In this document: piece by piece, positions 46,956 to 57,803 of the stretch | Position numbering within the stretch: position 1 is the first letter of the stretch | How the letters are laid out: every line of letters begins with the position of its first letter | DNA from: Caenorhabditis remanei | Taxonomy: Eukaryota > Nematoda > Chromadorea > Rhabditida > Rhabditidae | Length of the DNA stretch: 64,000 bases | Direction: 5' to 3' | Assembly (NCBI RefSeq): GCF_010183535.1 | Contig: NC_071331.1 | Coordinates: 17,422,001-17,486,000 of the forward strand | The notes under the pieces: model-generated | Seen by the model: the letters and a program-made list of their open reading frames with translations, nothing else | Told to the model about the DNA's origin: nothing | Database searches by the model: none | Position numbers and translations under genes: made by a program

Positions 46956-47921
46956 TTTGTGTACCCTGAATTCAGAACTTAATTATTTTAATGTTTTTAA
47001 AGAACAAAAACATATAAATCGAAGAGAAACAAACGATTTCGCAAGCTTGCAACCGGAAAAAGTGGGAAAAAACGAAATTTATTTGAGGAGTGCGGTGGTC
47101 CACACTTGCATCTCTGTTCAAAACTCACGAGGTGGCCGATTGGAGGTTAATGAATAAGAAAAAGAAGAAGAAGAAGAAGATGTCTGATTGGGGTTATCAA
47201 CACGTGTTTCCTTTTTCCTATCAGTTGAACTTCCTTTTATCAAATTTGATAGTTTGATTTCGGAAAATGCTGGAAACGGAAAATTCTTAAACTTTTTTGA
47301 TTAGATTCTCAATTTCGAAGAAATATTCGTGTAGAGAAATTTTACAGTTTTTATTGATAACTTTACAATTTCGAAAAAGAATATGCAAAAGGGATATGAA
47401 ATTTATTGTTATCTAATTTCCATCCAACATGTTTTTCTGTAAAAATGAAGTTATAATAAACTGGAAGATGTTCTCTGGAATCGATATACCAATTAGAAAG
47501 TCTACTTGTTTTGCGGTGAGATTCTCATTGGAGCGTATTCTGAAAGTGTTAGTCACAGTTGTTATGAGTTCTAGTTCCAGTTGTTATTGTTTATTTATTC
47601 AGTGACCAGAGGTCAGATTAGCTTTATTTCTCTTTTTCTCTCTTCTCCATCTGATAAACATTTGCATTTAGAATCTCATATTCATATGTGTCTTTTTCAT
47701 TTCACTCCGCATATACCCACTTTTCAACTATCAATTGGTACCACTTTTATTCATTTTCAGTAAATAATTATTTTCCCGAAAACTATTTATAAAATGAAAC
47801 GTTTTTAACTTTTTTGTTTGAACATTTTGACACGTTCTTGTGAATTTTTCTCCATGTTAAAACTTTTTCTGAATAAAAACTGAAATAAATAAATAAAAAT
47901 TAACAGGGGTGATCATCATAT
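46956..47921. other. Divergent promoter region, hars-1 / SLC37
   Basis: About 960 bases between two divergently transcribed genes. A GAA repeat lies near 47160-47180. No RNA gene or supported ORF was seen. Confidence 0.5.
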
Positions 47922-49806
47922 ATGCCGAGAATCAGATTCCGTAACGATGTGAGCTCTGAGAGTTTTTGGACGAGAGTCACCGGACAGAAATGGACAAAAC
48001 ATCATGTCTTCGTGTTCGTCCACACTTTTATGAGGTTAGTTTGTATCCTTATTTTCCAAGATTTCAAATTTATTTTCAGTTATGCAATGCTCCATGCCAC
48101 ACGGAAGACTCTGTCCACTGCAAAACCATCTCTTATCCACGCGTGGACCTCTAATACATCAACTCCAGTCTTCCCAACTCAACAAGCAGCTGCTGAGTTC
48201 TTGGGGGTCTTGGATACAGGATTTCTGATTGCGTATGCTATTGTGAGTCCCCTATTCCTTTTTCTTGTCTGATTCATGGAATTTCAGGGTCTTTACATCT
48301 GTGGTATCCTGGGAGACAATTACAACCCACGACGTCTCCTGGCATTTGGAATGATGTCTTCTTCAATTGTCGTCTTCTGTTTCGGATATCTAACTGAAAC
48401 ATTCCACGTGTATTCTCCATTGGTCTACTCATTCCTATGGATTCTAAACGGATTCATTCAATCTGTTGGGTGGCCTGTCGAAGTATCAATTATGGGAAAT
48501 TGGTTTGGACACAATGCACGCGGAGCAGTGATGGGAGCATGGTCTTCATGTGCGAGTGTTGGAAATATTATTGGAACTCTGATTGCCAGTTACACATTGT
48601 ATCTTGGATATCAGTACTCATTCATGATTGCTTGTTCCCTTTTGTTTATCTACAGTTTTCTGGTATTTTTCCAACTTCCATCAGCTCCATGGGAAGTCAG
48701 TAATGAGATTCTTCCGGATCAAATTCAAGAAGAAAATGAAGACGATGAGCCAACAGAGAGACCTCCACCAATTGGATTTTTCAAAGCTTGGTTACTGCCA
48801 GGAGTCATTGCTGTAAGCTTTTTCATTTTCTAAATCATATAAATGTTGAATTACAGTACTCCCTGGCATACGCTTGTTTGAAACTCGTCAATTACGGTTT
48901 CTTCTTCTGGCTTCCATTCTATTTACACGCTGGTCTCCACTGGCCAGAATCCTATGCAGATGCTCTATCCACGTGGTATGATGTTGGTGGTATCGTGGCT
49001 GCCGTCCTTGCAGGAGCGTTTTCCGATCATATGAGATCTCGGACACCTGTTGTATTTATTATGCTTCTTCTGGCAACAGTTTCACTTTATATTTATGCAC
49101 GTGAGTTGGGACTAACATGGAATATCAAGTTCTGGTTGAGCAGAAAAATTAAATTTGGAAAAGTGAAACAGAATTATGGATTGTCCGTGACACTATTCAA
49201 ATATCCATATCTGCTCGATCAGCAATGTTCTTTTAACCGGTTTTTTTGGTTTCCCCTACAATAATTTTCAATTTTTCCATCAATACAATATATTTTTCAA
49301 TTTAAATTTTTCCAGATTCCCCAGCCTCCTATAACTGGAATGCATTCCTTCTCATCGTTGCTGGTTTCTTCATTGGCGGTCCAGCCAATATGATCTCTAG
49401 TTCAATTACGGCAGATCTCGGAAAGTGTGAACAACTACGTGGAAATGCTGAGGCATTATCTACTGTAACCGGTATAATTGATGGAACTGGAAGTGTCGGA
49501 GCAGCTATCGGGCAATGGTTTATCCCATCTGTTCAACATTGGTTCGGATGGGATGCTGTCTTTTATGGATTCATTGTTATGGTTAGTATTTATTATTCAA
49601 ACAAAAATTTAAAAAAAACTAAACTTAACATAATTCAGATCCTGTGCACCGCCCTCTGCCTGACCCCAGTTCTCTACAAAGAGCATAAAGATCGTCGTTT
49701 GCATCGTTCCGAAGAGGTAGACTCTCTTCTTCAAAGTGATTCAGATGAGAATCCATCAGACGATATTCAGGAAATTAGACGGAGACCTACTAATACTGCT
49801 GCTTAA
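47922..49806 (+). CDS. SLC37-like sugar-phosphate transporter, paralogue A
   Basis: Exons 47922-48034, 48080-48242, 48288-48812, 48857-49100, 49316-49581 and 49639-49806 give 492 residues. It is a major facilitator protein of the SLC37 (glucose-6-phosphate/phosphate antiporter) group, with about 12 membrane helices. The family's TM1 exit motif HATRKTLSTAKPSL and the blocks GVLDTGFLIAYAI, NGFIQSVGWPVEVSIMGNWF, SVGNIIGTLIAS and GIIDGTGSVGAAIGQW are all present. A charged central loop (residues ~255-290) separates the two halves. The tail is acidic and Ser-rich (SLLQSDSDENPSDD). Substrate is inferred from the family only. Its last exon and 3' flank are duplicated at 56420. Confidence 0.9.
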
Positions 49807-50140
49807 AATTCAGTCAAAATAAACGGGCGTTATTCTGTATATAATGTGGAAACGATAATAATAAAGATGTTTATACGATGATCGCACTTTCAAACAGAAA
49901 AAAAGAAAACATAATTGAGGTTCAAATATATCGTCCACATGACATGAGGACTTTCTGGTTCGGCGATTTTCAAATTCCATTCGAAAATAAAACAAGAGGG
50001 TTTTTTTCTAGACAGGCCATTTGATAGGAATGCTATTTGAGTATGTAAGTTTCAATATTGTTTAGAAGACAATATTTCTCTACTTTTTTGTTTGTAACCT
50101 GAATTATAAATAACCATAAACTGTATCTTTCCACGGCAGG

Positions 50141-50519
50141 TACAGTACCGGTCAAAAGGTTGTAATCTTTGGCCGTCTTCAGTTGAAAATGCCCAACTTT
50201 GAGAGTGTATCATAGTAAAACTAACTGTCCCACAAAATAACTTTTTATGGGATTAAACAGACCAAGATTAGAACTCCATTTTTGTAGTTGACAACTTTTT
50301 GTACGGACGCTCTCTATCAAGCTATCGTCAAAGTAATTTATCTCTCAAATCGGCCAATTTCTGTGCAAAATAATGCAGAATAATTTTGAGCTGTCCACTT
50401 AAAATTACTGTAACTCTTTAGGGAGTGCTCGTACAAAAAAGTTGTTGACTACAAAAATAGAGTTCTACTCTAGGTCTGTTCGATTCCATAAAAAGTTTAT
50501 TCTGTGGGAAGGCTAGTTG
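50141..50519. mobile_element. Palindromic element P1, interrupted
   Basis: Starts TACAGTACCGGTCAAAAGG and folds back on itself: ACTAACTGTCCCACAAAATA in the left arm pairs with TATTCTGTGGGAAGGCTAGT in the right arm. The right arm stops at 50519, where the LINE begins. Its missing outer part, around ACACTCTCAAAGTTGGGCAT, is found at 56004-56078. A related element, P2, lies at 56884-57316. Confidence 0.7.
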
Positions 50520-51283
50520 TAATTGTAATTGTTTATTACGACTTATCAGTCGTGAAAATATATTAGAACCAGTACACATAATACATAAATAACACGTAGG
50601 GAGTGAGGGTAACATAATATCGTGAGGGCGAGTTAAATTATATTGGATACATTTCAACGAGGTTTCGTTGGGGTGCATTGGATGTGCTGTTAAGTTGCGT
50701 CAAATAAGTTAGAGTACGGTTGACAAAGAATTTCCTTCGCATTTTGTTTTTGGGTCGCTTCCAAACGAATCTAGTCTTCGCGCGCGTGCGATTGTTTTGT
50801 GATAGTGTGAAGAAATCGGCTGTATTGAGATCTATTTTGCCACTCATCATTTTTTCGATGAGTTTTTTATCTATTTGCAGGCGCCTGTCTTTCAGAGAAG
50901 AGAGCCCGTAGAGTTGGTTGCGCTCTATAGAGGTTTTGTAGCCCGGGTCGTTTGGTCTTAAGTATTTGCCCGTGTGCCTACTGTACAGCCTTCTGGTAAA
51001 GGAGTTTTGAACCGATTCAATTAACTTTTCGTCAGATACTTTTAGGGGGGAGCTTATACTAGTGCCATATTCCAGCACTGGCCGGATAAAAGTCTTATAA
51101 AGTAATACCATCAATCTTATTTTTTTGCTATTGTACTGATTGAAAATCTGAGCTGTTAAAAACTTTGCCGTGTTTGTTGTTTTCCTCCAGTGTTCAGTGA
51201 AGTCAAGTTTGTTTGATATTAGGAATCCTAGGTCCCTTGTCAAATTTTCCTTTTTTATAGTCTGTCCATCGATCGAATACTCC
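50520..51283 (-). mobile_element. 5'-truncated LINE (CR1-like) reverse-transcriptase fragment
   Basis: The minus strand encodes about 215 residues of the C-terminal part of a non-LTR retrotransposon polymerase in one open frame. It includes the block RDLGFLISNKLDFTEHW, then LLYKTFIRPVLEYGT, then SVQNSFTRRLY and YGLSSLKDRRLQIDKKLI, the standard order in CR1/Jockey-like elements. The catalytic FADD-type motif region is missing, so the element is 5'-truncated at about 51283. The 3' end (50520-50540) is a short AATTAC repeat, as in CR1-type tails. It lies between the cut palindrome P1 and the first visible exon of the RING gene. Confidence 0.85.
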
Positions 51284-51288
51284 TATGA

Positions 51289-53271
51289 GTGTTGCCGGAG
51301 GAGGTTTTGGAGATTATTCCGCTGGTTTTGAAGCACCAGAAAACTCCAATTAGTGATAAAGATGGTGAGATTAAACGGAATTTTGAATGATTTAATTGAT
51401 GTTTAGAACGTATTCAAAAACTCCGAGAGAAATGGATTCAATGCAGAGATGGGGAAATGGAATGTGGTAGTACTATTGATGTGGGAGAGTTTGAAGATAT
51501 TCTGGAGGAGTTCGATGTGAATAAGGAATTAATTACCGTAAGTAAATGTGTTTTCAGCTCTAAATGGTACATAATATTTACTTATTTTGACTTTCAGCTC
51601 ATCAATGATCCATTCTACACTGCTTTTCGAAAACTCCAGAAACAGTCAGAAAGAGAATCGGATACGATTCCAAAACATTCCGGAAATTTCCAGACTTCAG
51701 AGCCTTCCAATCCAGAAGCTTCATCTCAGTATCCCAGTAATCTCTCGATAGATACAACCGACTATAGAGCAAAGTTTCTGAATGCAAATGAGCACAATTT
51801 GAGAGCTCAAAAAGAACGGGATTTGGCAGTGAAGAAAGCAGCGAGGTTTGAGGAGAAGGCGAAAAAATATGATGAATTGGAGGTGAAATTTAAAGAGATG
51901 AAGAAGGAAAAGGAACAATTAGAGAGGTTAGTTTAATATCTCTGATCATAACTAAGTTTTCTGTTCAGAAAAATAGCCACGCAAGTCAAACATTCTGAAG
52001 AAAACTCACGACTTCGGGCAAAAATCGCCAGTAGACAAGATATTGAGAAACAACTCAGAGCTTCGAGAAATGAGTAAGTATATAATCAGAAACCAGATTT
52101 ACTGTAATACTTGTTTTCAGACAACAACAAAAAGCGGAATCTCTATTGGAAGAGAACACTCGTCTCATGAAACAGTCAGAAGAAGACAACATCAAGGTTG
52201 TCGAAATGAAGAAAAAGTTAGAAGAGGCTAAAGGAAAAACGAGAGAAGTCAATAAAGAGTAGGTTTATTGATCAATTCCAAGAATTCTAAATGAAAATTT
52301 CCAGATGGTCCACTCGAAATGAGGAATTGAATAAAGAAGTCGTGCGACTCAATGGAGTGATCAAGAAGAAGGAAGAGGAGATTGCAGCCAAAGAAACGAG
52401 TATCGGAATGTGAGAAACTACTTTTTTACGCCTATATATAGAGAATACTTCTTTCAGTCTCCGGAAAACAAACAATGGTATCATGAAGATCAACAAAGAT
52501 CGCAATAGAAAGATTGAGATTCTGGAGAGTCGATTATCTACTGCCATGAGACAATCCACTCCAGTGAAATCTCCGTCATCAGACACTCCAGGCTCTTCTG
52601 GTGAACAAGAAGAATCACAAAATCCAAGAAAGAAACTTGACGAACTTTGTAAAATGAAGAATTGATTCTCCAGTGAAAGGATTATGAAAGAAGCGAATGG
52701 AATTGGTGAGAAGTGAGTGTTAAGATACGTCTTAGAATAACTTAATTGATATTTTTTTAAGATTGCAGTCAGTATCCGAAGACGACGAGCTCATTGATCT
52801 TGCCAAATTCGAGCTCATTCGTCTGGAAGGAATTGTTCGGATCTACGAGGAGACACTGTCAATGAATATTCTAATTCTTCAGGTACCGAAAACAAAATTT
52901 CCATCAAAAACGAATGAATCCATTTCAGAAAACACGCGACGTCTCCCAACTCCTACCCATGCACCATCCATGTTTGTCGCCGGAATTCATGAAAAAGTAC
53001 TCGGATCTGATGATTGGTCTCACAACAGAAGTACCCGACACTGATTGTCTCATCTGCCACGAGTACAGGGAGAGCCATGAGAAGACGATTGAATGCGAGA
53101 CAACGTGCCATAAGGTTTATCATTTGAAAGTGAGTTGACAAGCAGCAATTTCATATTAGTAATATCAATCATTTATATTTTCAGTGCGCATCCGAGTGGT
53201 TCAAACAGCAACAGACGTGTCCCCACTGCCGCTCGAGAATGTTGGACGACGAAGAGTATCCAGCATTATAA
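51289..53271 (+). pseudogene. Coiled-coil/RING protein gene, no start and one in-frame stop
   Basis: Ten exons in matching phase: about 51289-51364, 51407-51537, 51598-51926, 51969-52073, 52121-52258, 52305-52409, 52458-52712, 52762-52882, 52929-53129 and 53185-53271. The first visible exon (EEVLEIIPLVLKHQK) has no in-frame ATG and abuts the LINE. Long coiled-coil segments follow, then a C-terminal RING-like finger: CLICHEYRESHEKTIEC, a CHKVYHLKC core, CASEWFKQQQ and CPHC, recalling DZIP3/TTC3-type ligases. Exon 7 carries one in-frame TGA at 52663-52665 after DELCKMKN; the frame then continues through FSSERIMKEAN to an in-phase splice. Removing the 25 bases between a GTAAAA and a CCAG around it does not restore the frame. 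It is best read as a decaying duplicate; a shorter expressed protein from an internal Met (51457) is possible. Confidence 0.75.
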
Positions 53272-53524
53272 AAATAATTTATTGCTTTTTAGTTTGTTTT
53301 GATTACTAATAACTCGGTTAACTTCTTTTTCTGTTTATTTCAGTTTAACTGCATTGTGTTGTAATGATAATCGATTAATTGTTTAGATCATTTGGAGTTA
53401 TAAAAGGAAAACCTAAAAAACCGAAGATTAGTTTTAAAGCAGCTTTAGATAAGATTCCAAGACTAATTGAAACTTTTCATTAAAAATTCCGTGCGTGACC
53501 CCGCAGATTAAAACGTGACAACCG

Positions 53525-54130
53525 ACCAAACAAACAAAGAAAAACAACAATTTCCACGTGGCAAACGGACTGCCTAGTTCTCGAAAAGGTCAGTCTAGTT
53601 CACTCTTCTTCTCACCTTTCCCCCAAGGAGAGAATTTATTCCCTATTCTATTAGGCACTACTTGCTCACTCTCGCTCTCACAGAGAATATACTCGAAACG
53701 TAAGTTGGGGGGATTTAGTAGAGGGTAGCAATGGTATCTTTAGAAGTGATTCCCATAAGCATAATCACAACCAGTTAGTCTTTACCGTTTCGCTCCGCAG
53801 GCGCTTCAAAGCTTATAGGACATTTAGGTTATCACCATATCTTTAGATTATTGTACCCCGGTAGAGCTCCTCGAACATCCCGCCTAGGATCTCACTGATC
53901 TCATGTTACACGTGGCACACGTAAAAGTATAGATCGGTTCAAAAACCGAGACGCGGTGCAATCCAAAAACAAAAACATCAATTTCAACGTGGCAACCTGA
54001 CCTTTCGAAAAAAAAGTGTAGCCTAGTTTACTGCTCTCTTTCCCCTAGGAAGAATCTCTTCTCACATTGTTCGACCAAATCGGCAGCTTACTCATTTTCT
54101 ATTGCAATCTAAACTATCAAAGTGAGTTGG
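53525..54130. repeat. Duplicated 5' flank of the phosphatase gene
   Basis: Two diverged copies, about 53525-53720 and 53950-54150. Each holds AACAATTTCCACGTGGCAA or its variant, TTTCCCC(C/T)A(A/G)GGA, and a donor-like end (GTAAGTTGG or GTGAGTTGG) followed by GAGGGTAGCA. They look like two versions of a 5' untranslated exon and promoter of the phosphatase at 54275. Confidence 0.55.
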
Positions 54131-54274
54131 AGGGTTCCCGAGGAGGGTAGCAGAGGGCACTGTTCTCTCATAATTGAGCTTCAGTGAGATAAAGAAGAAG
54201 GGTATCCTCCTTTAGCTCAACTGAAAGAGGCATACCCCAACTAACTCCTTTTAATATTCCAGACTCAACTCAAT

Positions 54275-55653
54275 ATGGTCAAAGAACAGCGGACCGACAC
54301 AGCAAAGTTCATCCATCGCCACATGAATGTGAAGAAGTGGCTCAACTATAGGGAGGTAAGAGAGACAGTCTCATTACAACTAACAGCTTTAATAATCTTT
54401 TTCAGCAATCCTATACGAAACAAGAACTGATAAATTTGGCATTGGATGCGAGAGATGTGTTCAAAGAGAACAAGGAGGATGACAAGGATGACAAGGATGT
54501 CATCAACAGCAAAGTTCTTGCTCTCGCTACGATTTCACCACCTGTATTGGTGGTTGGAGACATCCACGGACAATACGCCGACTTGATGAGAATACTCAAC
54601 ACGTGTCCGAATAAACCAGCTGAGAAGAAAGACGAAAGACCAGCTCCAAACAACAAGAGAGGCGGTTTCTTCAACAACAGATTCGTCTTTCTCGGCGACT
54701 ACGTGGATCGTGGAAGTCATTCGGTCGAGTGTATCTCGTTGATGTTTGCTCTCAAAGTCCACTATCCGCGTCAATACGTTCTGCTCCGTGGAAACCATGA
54801 AACCAGAGCCATCAATTTTGCATACGGATTCAGAGAGGAGCTGCAGATCAAACTCGGAGAAGCCGACGGACACGAGGTCTGGGAGGCTTTCAATGAGACG
54901 TTTGCATGGATGCCGTTGGCTTGTTTGATTGGCAAGAAGATTCTGTGTATGCATGGAGGCATCAGTCAGGGCATGACGTTGGAGGATATTAAGAAGGTGG
55001 GTTTTGATTGGTTTAAATTTCAGCTAGCAACTTTATCATTTTTCAGATTCCACTGCCACTTGAGGATGTCGGCACCAACGCCTTGGCACAAGATCTTCTC
55101 TGGGCTGATCCGACGCCAGATCAGACGATTGCTTCTGCACTACCGTAAGCATAATCAATGTTTTGTCTGGAAAACAATCACATTCATTTCAGGACGCCAC
55201 AATGGGGCAAGAACTTGGTCCGTGGTCTTTCATGCACATTCAATCCTGCAGCCGTGACCGAGACCGTTGGAAGACTCGAACTCAAATTGATCATTCGTGC
55301 TCACCAAATGATTCCGGATGGATTCAAGTTTGCAGCCAACCATCAACTTCTCACGATATTCTCCGCTCCTCGTTACATGAATGAGACTGATGTAAGTGAA
55401 TTTCAATTGTCTCTTCCCATAAATTGTCTCTATTTTTCAGAATCGTGGTGCCATCGTCCGCATCCAAGAGAACGGAGATTTCGGTATCATCGTGTTGAAG
55501 AATACGAAAGGAGCAGGAGGAAAGAATCCACTGAATGATGAGTTGACGCGTGCCGATGACGTCCCGAATGAATCTGCGAAAAAGAAGTCCGATTCGGCCG
55601 TCAATGTCATGAAACTGAGCAGCTCCAAGACCAAGAATTCCCCGAAATTTTGA
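54275..55653 (+). CDS. PP1-like serine/threonine phosphatase
   Basis: Exons 54275-54355, 54406-54996, 55047-55144, 55193-55391 and 55441-55653 give 393 residues. All catalytic motifs of the PPP family are present: GDIHGQ (78-83), GDYVDRG (124-130), RGNHE (155-159), CMHGGIS with the metal-binding His at 210, RAHQ (292-295) and SAPRY (314-318). It should therefore be an active Mn/Fe-dependent phosphatase. Unlike PP1 it has a charged insert of about 25 residues between the first two motifs (ENKEDDKDD upstream, NKPAEKKDERPAPNNKR within). The basic Ser/Lys tail (KKSDSAVNVMKLSSSKTK) is also extra. Such divergent PP1-like genes are numerous in nematodes and often germline-expressed; that is family knowledge. 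It lies in the block that interrupts the SLC37 duplication. Confidence 0.93.
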
Positions 55654-55912
55654 CTTTATGAGTGAATTATTATGAGTGCAAATAAACATATTGATTGTGA
55701 ATTTGTGTTGTCTTTCATAACTATATATAGCTCTGCAGACTCCCATTTTAGAGACCTACCGATGAAATCAATCTTCGATCCGTCTATTTCTAGATGAGGT
55801 TCTGAGGAAGGATTATTCTATTATGAAAATCAAAAGTTTTTCATTTCGTTCTATTTTCCAATTAATATGTTACAAGTTTTCTTGCTAGAACTACTCGATT
55901 ACTTGGCTCCGG

Positions 55913-56003
55913 GACATTTCGAAACCAGACATTTCGAAACCGCGACAACTCGAAACTGCGACATCTCGAAACCGGATATTTCTAAACCGGACATTTCGAA
56001 ACC
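55913..56003 (+). repeat. Minisatellite, six 15-16 base units
   Basis: Units of the form GACATTTCGAAACCG, with variants GACAACTCGAAACTGC, GACATCTCGAAACCG and GATATTTCTAAACCG, repeated six times. It ends exactly where similarity to the palindrome P1 resumes. Confidence 0.8.
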
Positions 56004-56078
56004 TATATGAAACACTCTCAAAGTTGGGCATTTTCAAGAAAACGGCAAAATATGATATCTTTTGGCAGATACTGCCAT
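56004..56078. mobile_element. Displaced outer arm of palindrome P1
   Basis: ACACTCTCAAAGTTGGGCAT followed by a degenerate GGC...CTTTTGGCAGATACTG is the reverse complement of the left end of P1 (50146-50215). It is the piece expected after 50519. Confidence 0.55.
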
Positions 56079-56170
56079 ACAAAAATCATAAATATAGAAC
56101 ATTTAATGATCTCGTGAAAAGCTCATGAAGTCAGATGTCAGAAAATATCTGGTGCTGACAGAACAGTTCG

Positions 56171-56410
56171 TACTTTATTTTCTTTCTGACGAAAAGGTTT
56201 ATCTTTTCTGTACACAATTCATTTCTTTTGACACGACCATAACAATGAACATGTTTTGGTTTTTGTCAGACAGGACACTTTTAAATGAATAAACATATTT
56301 ATTGGAAAAAATGTGACATTTTCAGTCCGCCTAAAATTAGAAGAAACCGATGAAGAAGACGTCAATGAGTACAGTTTTGAAAAGTTTAGACAGTATCATC
56401 TTTGAAATAG
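56171..56410. repeat. Direct repeat R, copy 1
   Basis: From about CTGACGAAAAGGTTTATC to GTATCATCTTTGAAATAG. Nearly identical to 57433-57675 and with the same neighbours on the left (TCTGGTGC block). Confidence 0.85.
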
Positions 56411-56419
56411 ATCGTTCAG

Positions 56420-56587
56420 ATCCTGTGCACCGCCCTCTGCCTGACCCCAGTTCTCTACAAAGAGCATAAAGATCGTCGTTTGCATCGTTCCGAAGAGGTA
56501 GACTCTCTTCTTCAAAGTGATTCAGATGAGAATCCATCAGACGATATTCAGGAAATTAGACGGAGACCTACTAATACTGCTGTTTAA
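56420..56587 (+). pseudogene. Orphan copy of the last exon of SLC37 paralogue A
   Basis: Fifty-six codons identical in frame and length to exon 6 at 49639-49806, with one visible coding change in the last residue (Ala to Val). Similarity starts about five bases before the exon (TTCAG) and runs on into the 3' flank to about 56810, nearly base for base. No upstream SLC37 exon is attached, so it cannot make a transporter. Confidence 0.85.
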
Positions 56588-56883
56588 AATTCAGTCAAAA
56601 TAAACGGGCGTTATTCTGTATATAATGTGGAAACGATAATAATAAAGATGTTTATACGATGATCGCACTTTCAAACAGAAAAAAAGAAAACATAATTGAG
56701 GTTCAAATATATCGTCCACATGACATGAGGACTTTCTGGTTCGGCGATTTTCAAATTCCATTCGAAAATAAAACAAGAGGGTTTTTTTCTAGACAGGTCA
56801 TTCGATAGAAATGCTATTTCAGTAGGTAACTTTATCTAGAAGTCAATATTTCTCCACTATTTTGTATATAACCTGAATTATAG

Positions 56884-57316
56884 GCATGTAAACTTTGGCC
56901 GTTTTCAGTTGAAATTGTCTAACTTTGAGAGTGTGTCATGGTCGGACTGGCTGTCCCAACAAATAGATTTTAAATGAATTATACAAACCAAAAGTAGATC
57001 TTCATTTTTGTAGTTGACAACTTTTTTGTGCAAACACTCCCTACCAAGTTATGGTCATTTTAAGACACCAGCTCAAAAGTCGCACAATTTTACACTGAAA
57101 TTGGTCGATTTGAGGGAAAGTTACTTAAACGCAATTTGCTAGAGAGCATCCGTACAAAAAGTTGTCAACTACAAAAATGAAGCTCTACTTTTGGTCTGTA
57201 TGATTCCTTAAAAACTTACTAGGAACGACAATCAGAATTATCATGACACACTTTCGAAGTTGAACAATTTCAACTGAAAGCGGCCAAAGTTTACAAACTT
57301 TTGGCCGGTACTGTAC
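56884..57316. mobile_element. Palindromic element P2
   Basis: Left arm CTTTGGCCGTTTTCAGTTGA and right arm TCAACTGAAAGCGGCCAAAG are reverse complements, and pairing continues inward through the GTAGTTGACAACTTTTT block. It ends CTTTTGGCCGGTACTGTA, the mirror of the P1 start. The extreme left end is missing. Confidence 0.7.
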
Positions 57317-57432
57317 ATACATACAAAAAGATGTCTTCTACAAAAATATAGCTGTAACCATGTTTTACACTCCGTAAAAAAAAATATCATAAATAATAAA
57401 GTTCTGGTGCAGACCGAAACCTAAACATTTTG

Positions 57433-57675
57433 TACTGCATTTTTTTTCTGACGAAAAGGTTTATCTTTTCTGTACACAATTCATTTCTTTTGACACGACC
57501 ATAACAATGGACATGTTTTGGTTTTTTTGTCAGACAGGACACTTTTAAATGAATAAACATATTTATTGGAAAAAATGTGACATTTTCAGTCCGCCTAAAA
57601 TTAGAAGAAACTGATGAAGAAGACGTCAATGAGTACAGTTTTTGAAAAGTTTAGACAGTATCATCTTTGAAATAG
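57433..57675. repeat. Direct repeat R, copy 2
   Basis: Counterpart of 56171-56410, with a few base changes and one T-run length difference. It is followed by the 5' region of SLC37 paralogue B. Confidence 0.85.
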
Positions 57676-57803
57676 TTCGTCCCATTCTTCTTCTTCTTCG
57701 TCTTATTCAATCATTTGATAATAGACCGGTTCTCTTTTATTCTCGATTTATATATCACTTCCTCCTCCTCAAGTAAGAATTCTTTGAAGTTTGTACATGT
57801 GAG

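Noticed and set aside
49810..49995. Minus-strand frame repeated identically at 56591-56776
   Set aside because: It is the antisense of the duplicated 3' flank of SLC37-A; identity reflects the DNA duplication, not a gene.
52663..52665. TGA as selenocysteine codon
   Set aside because: Context is a coiled-coil linker with no redox motif, and nematodes of this group are known for a single selenoprotein.
52643..52673. 25-base mini-intron that would remove the TGA in the RING gene
   Set aside because: Too short for a spliceosomal intron, and its removal shifts the frame into another stop.
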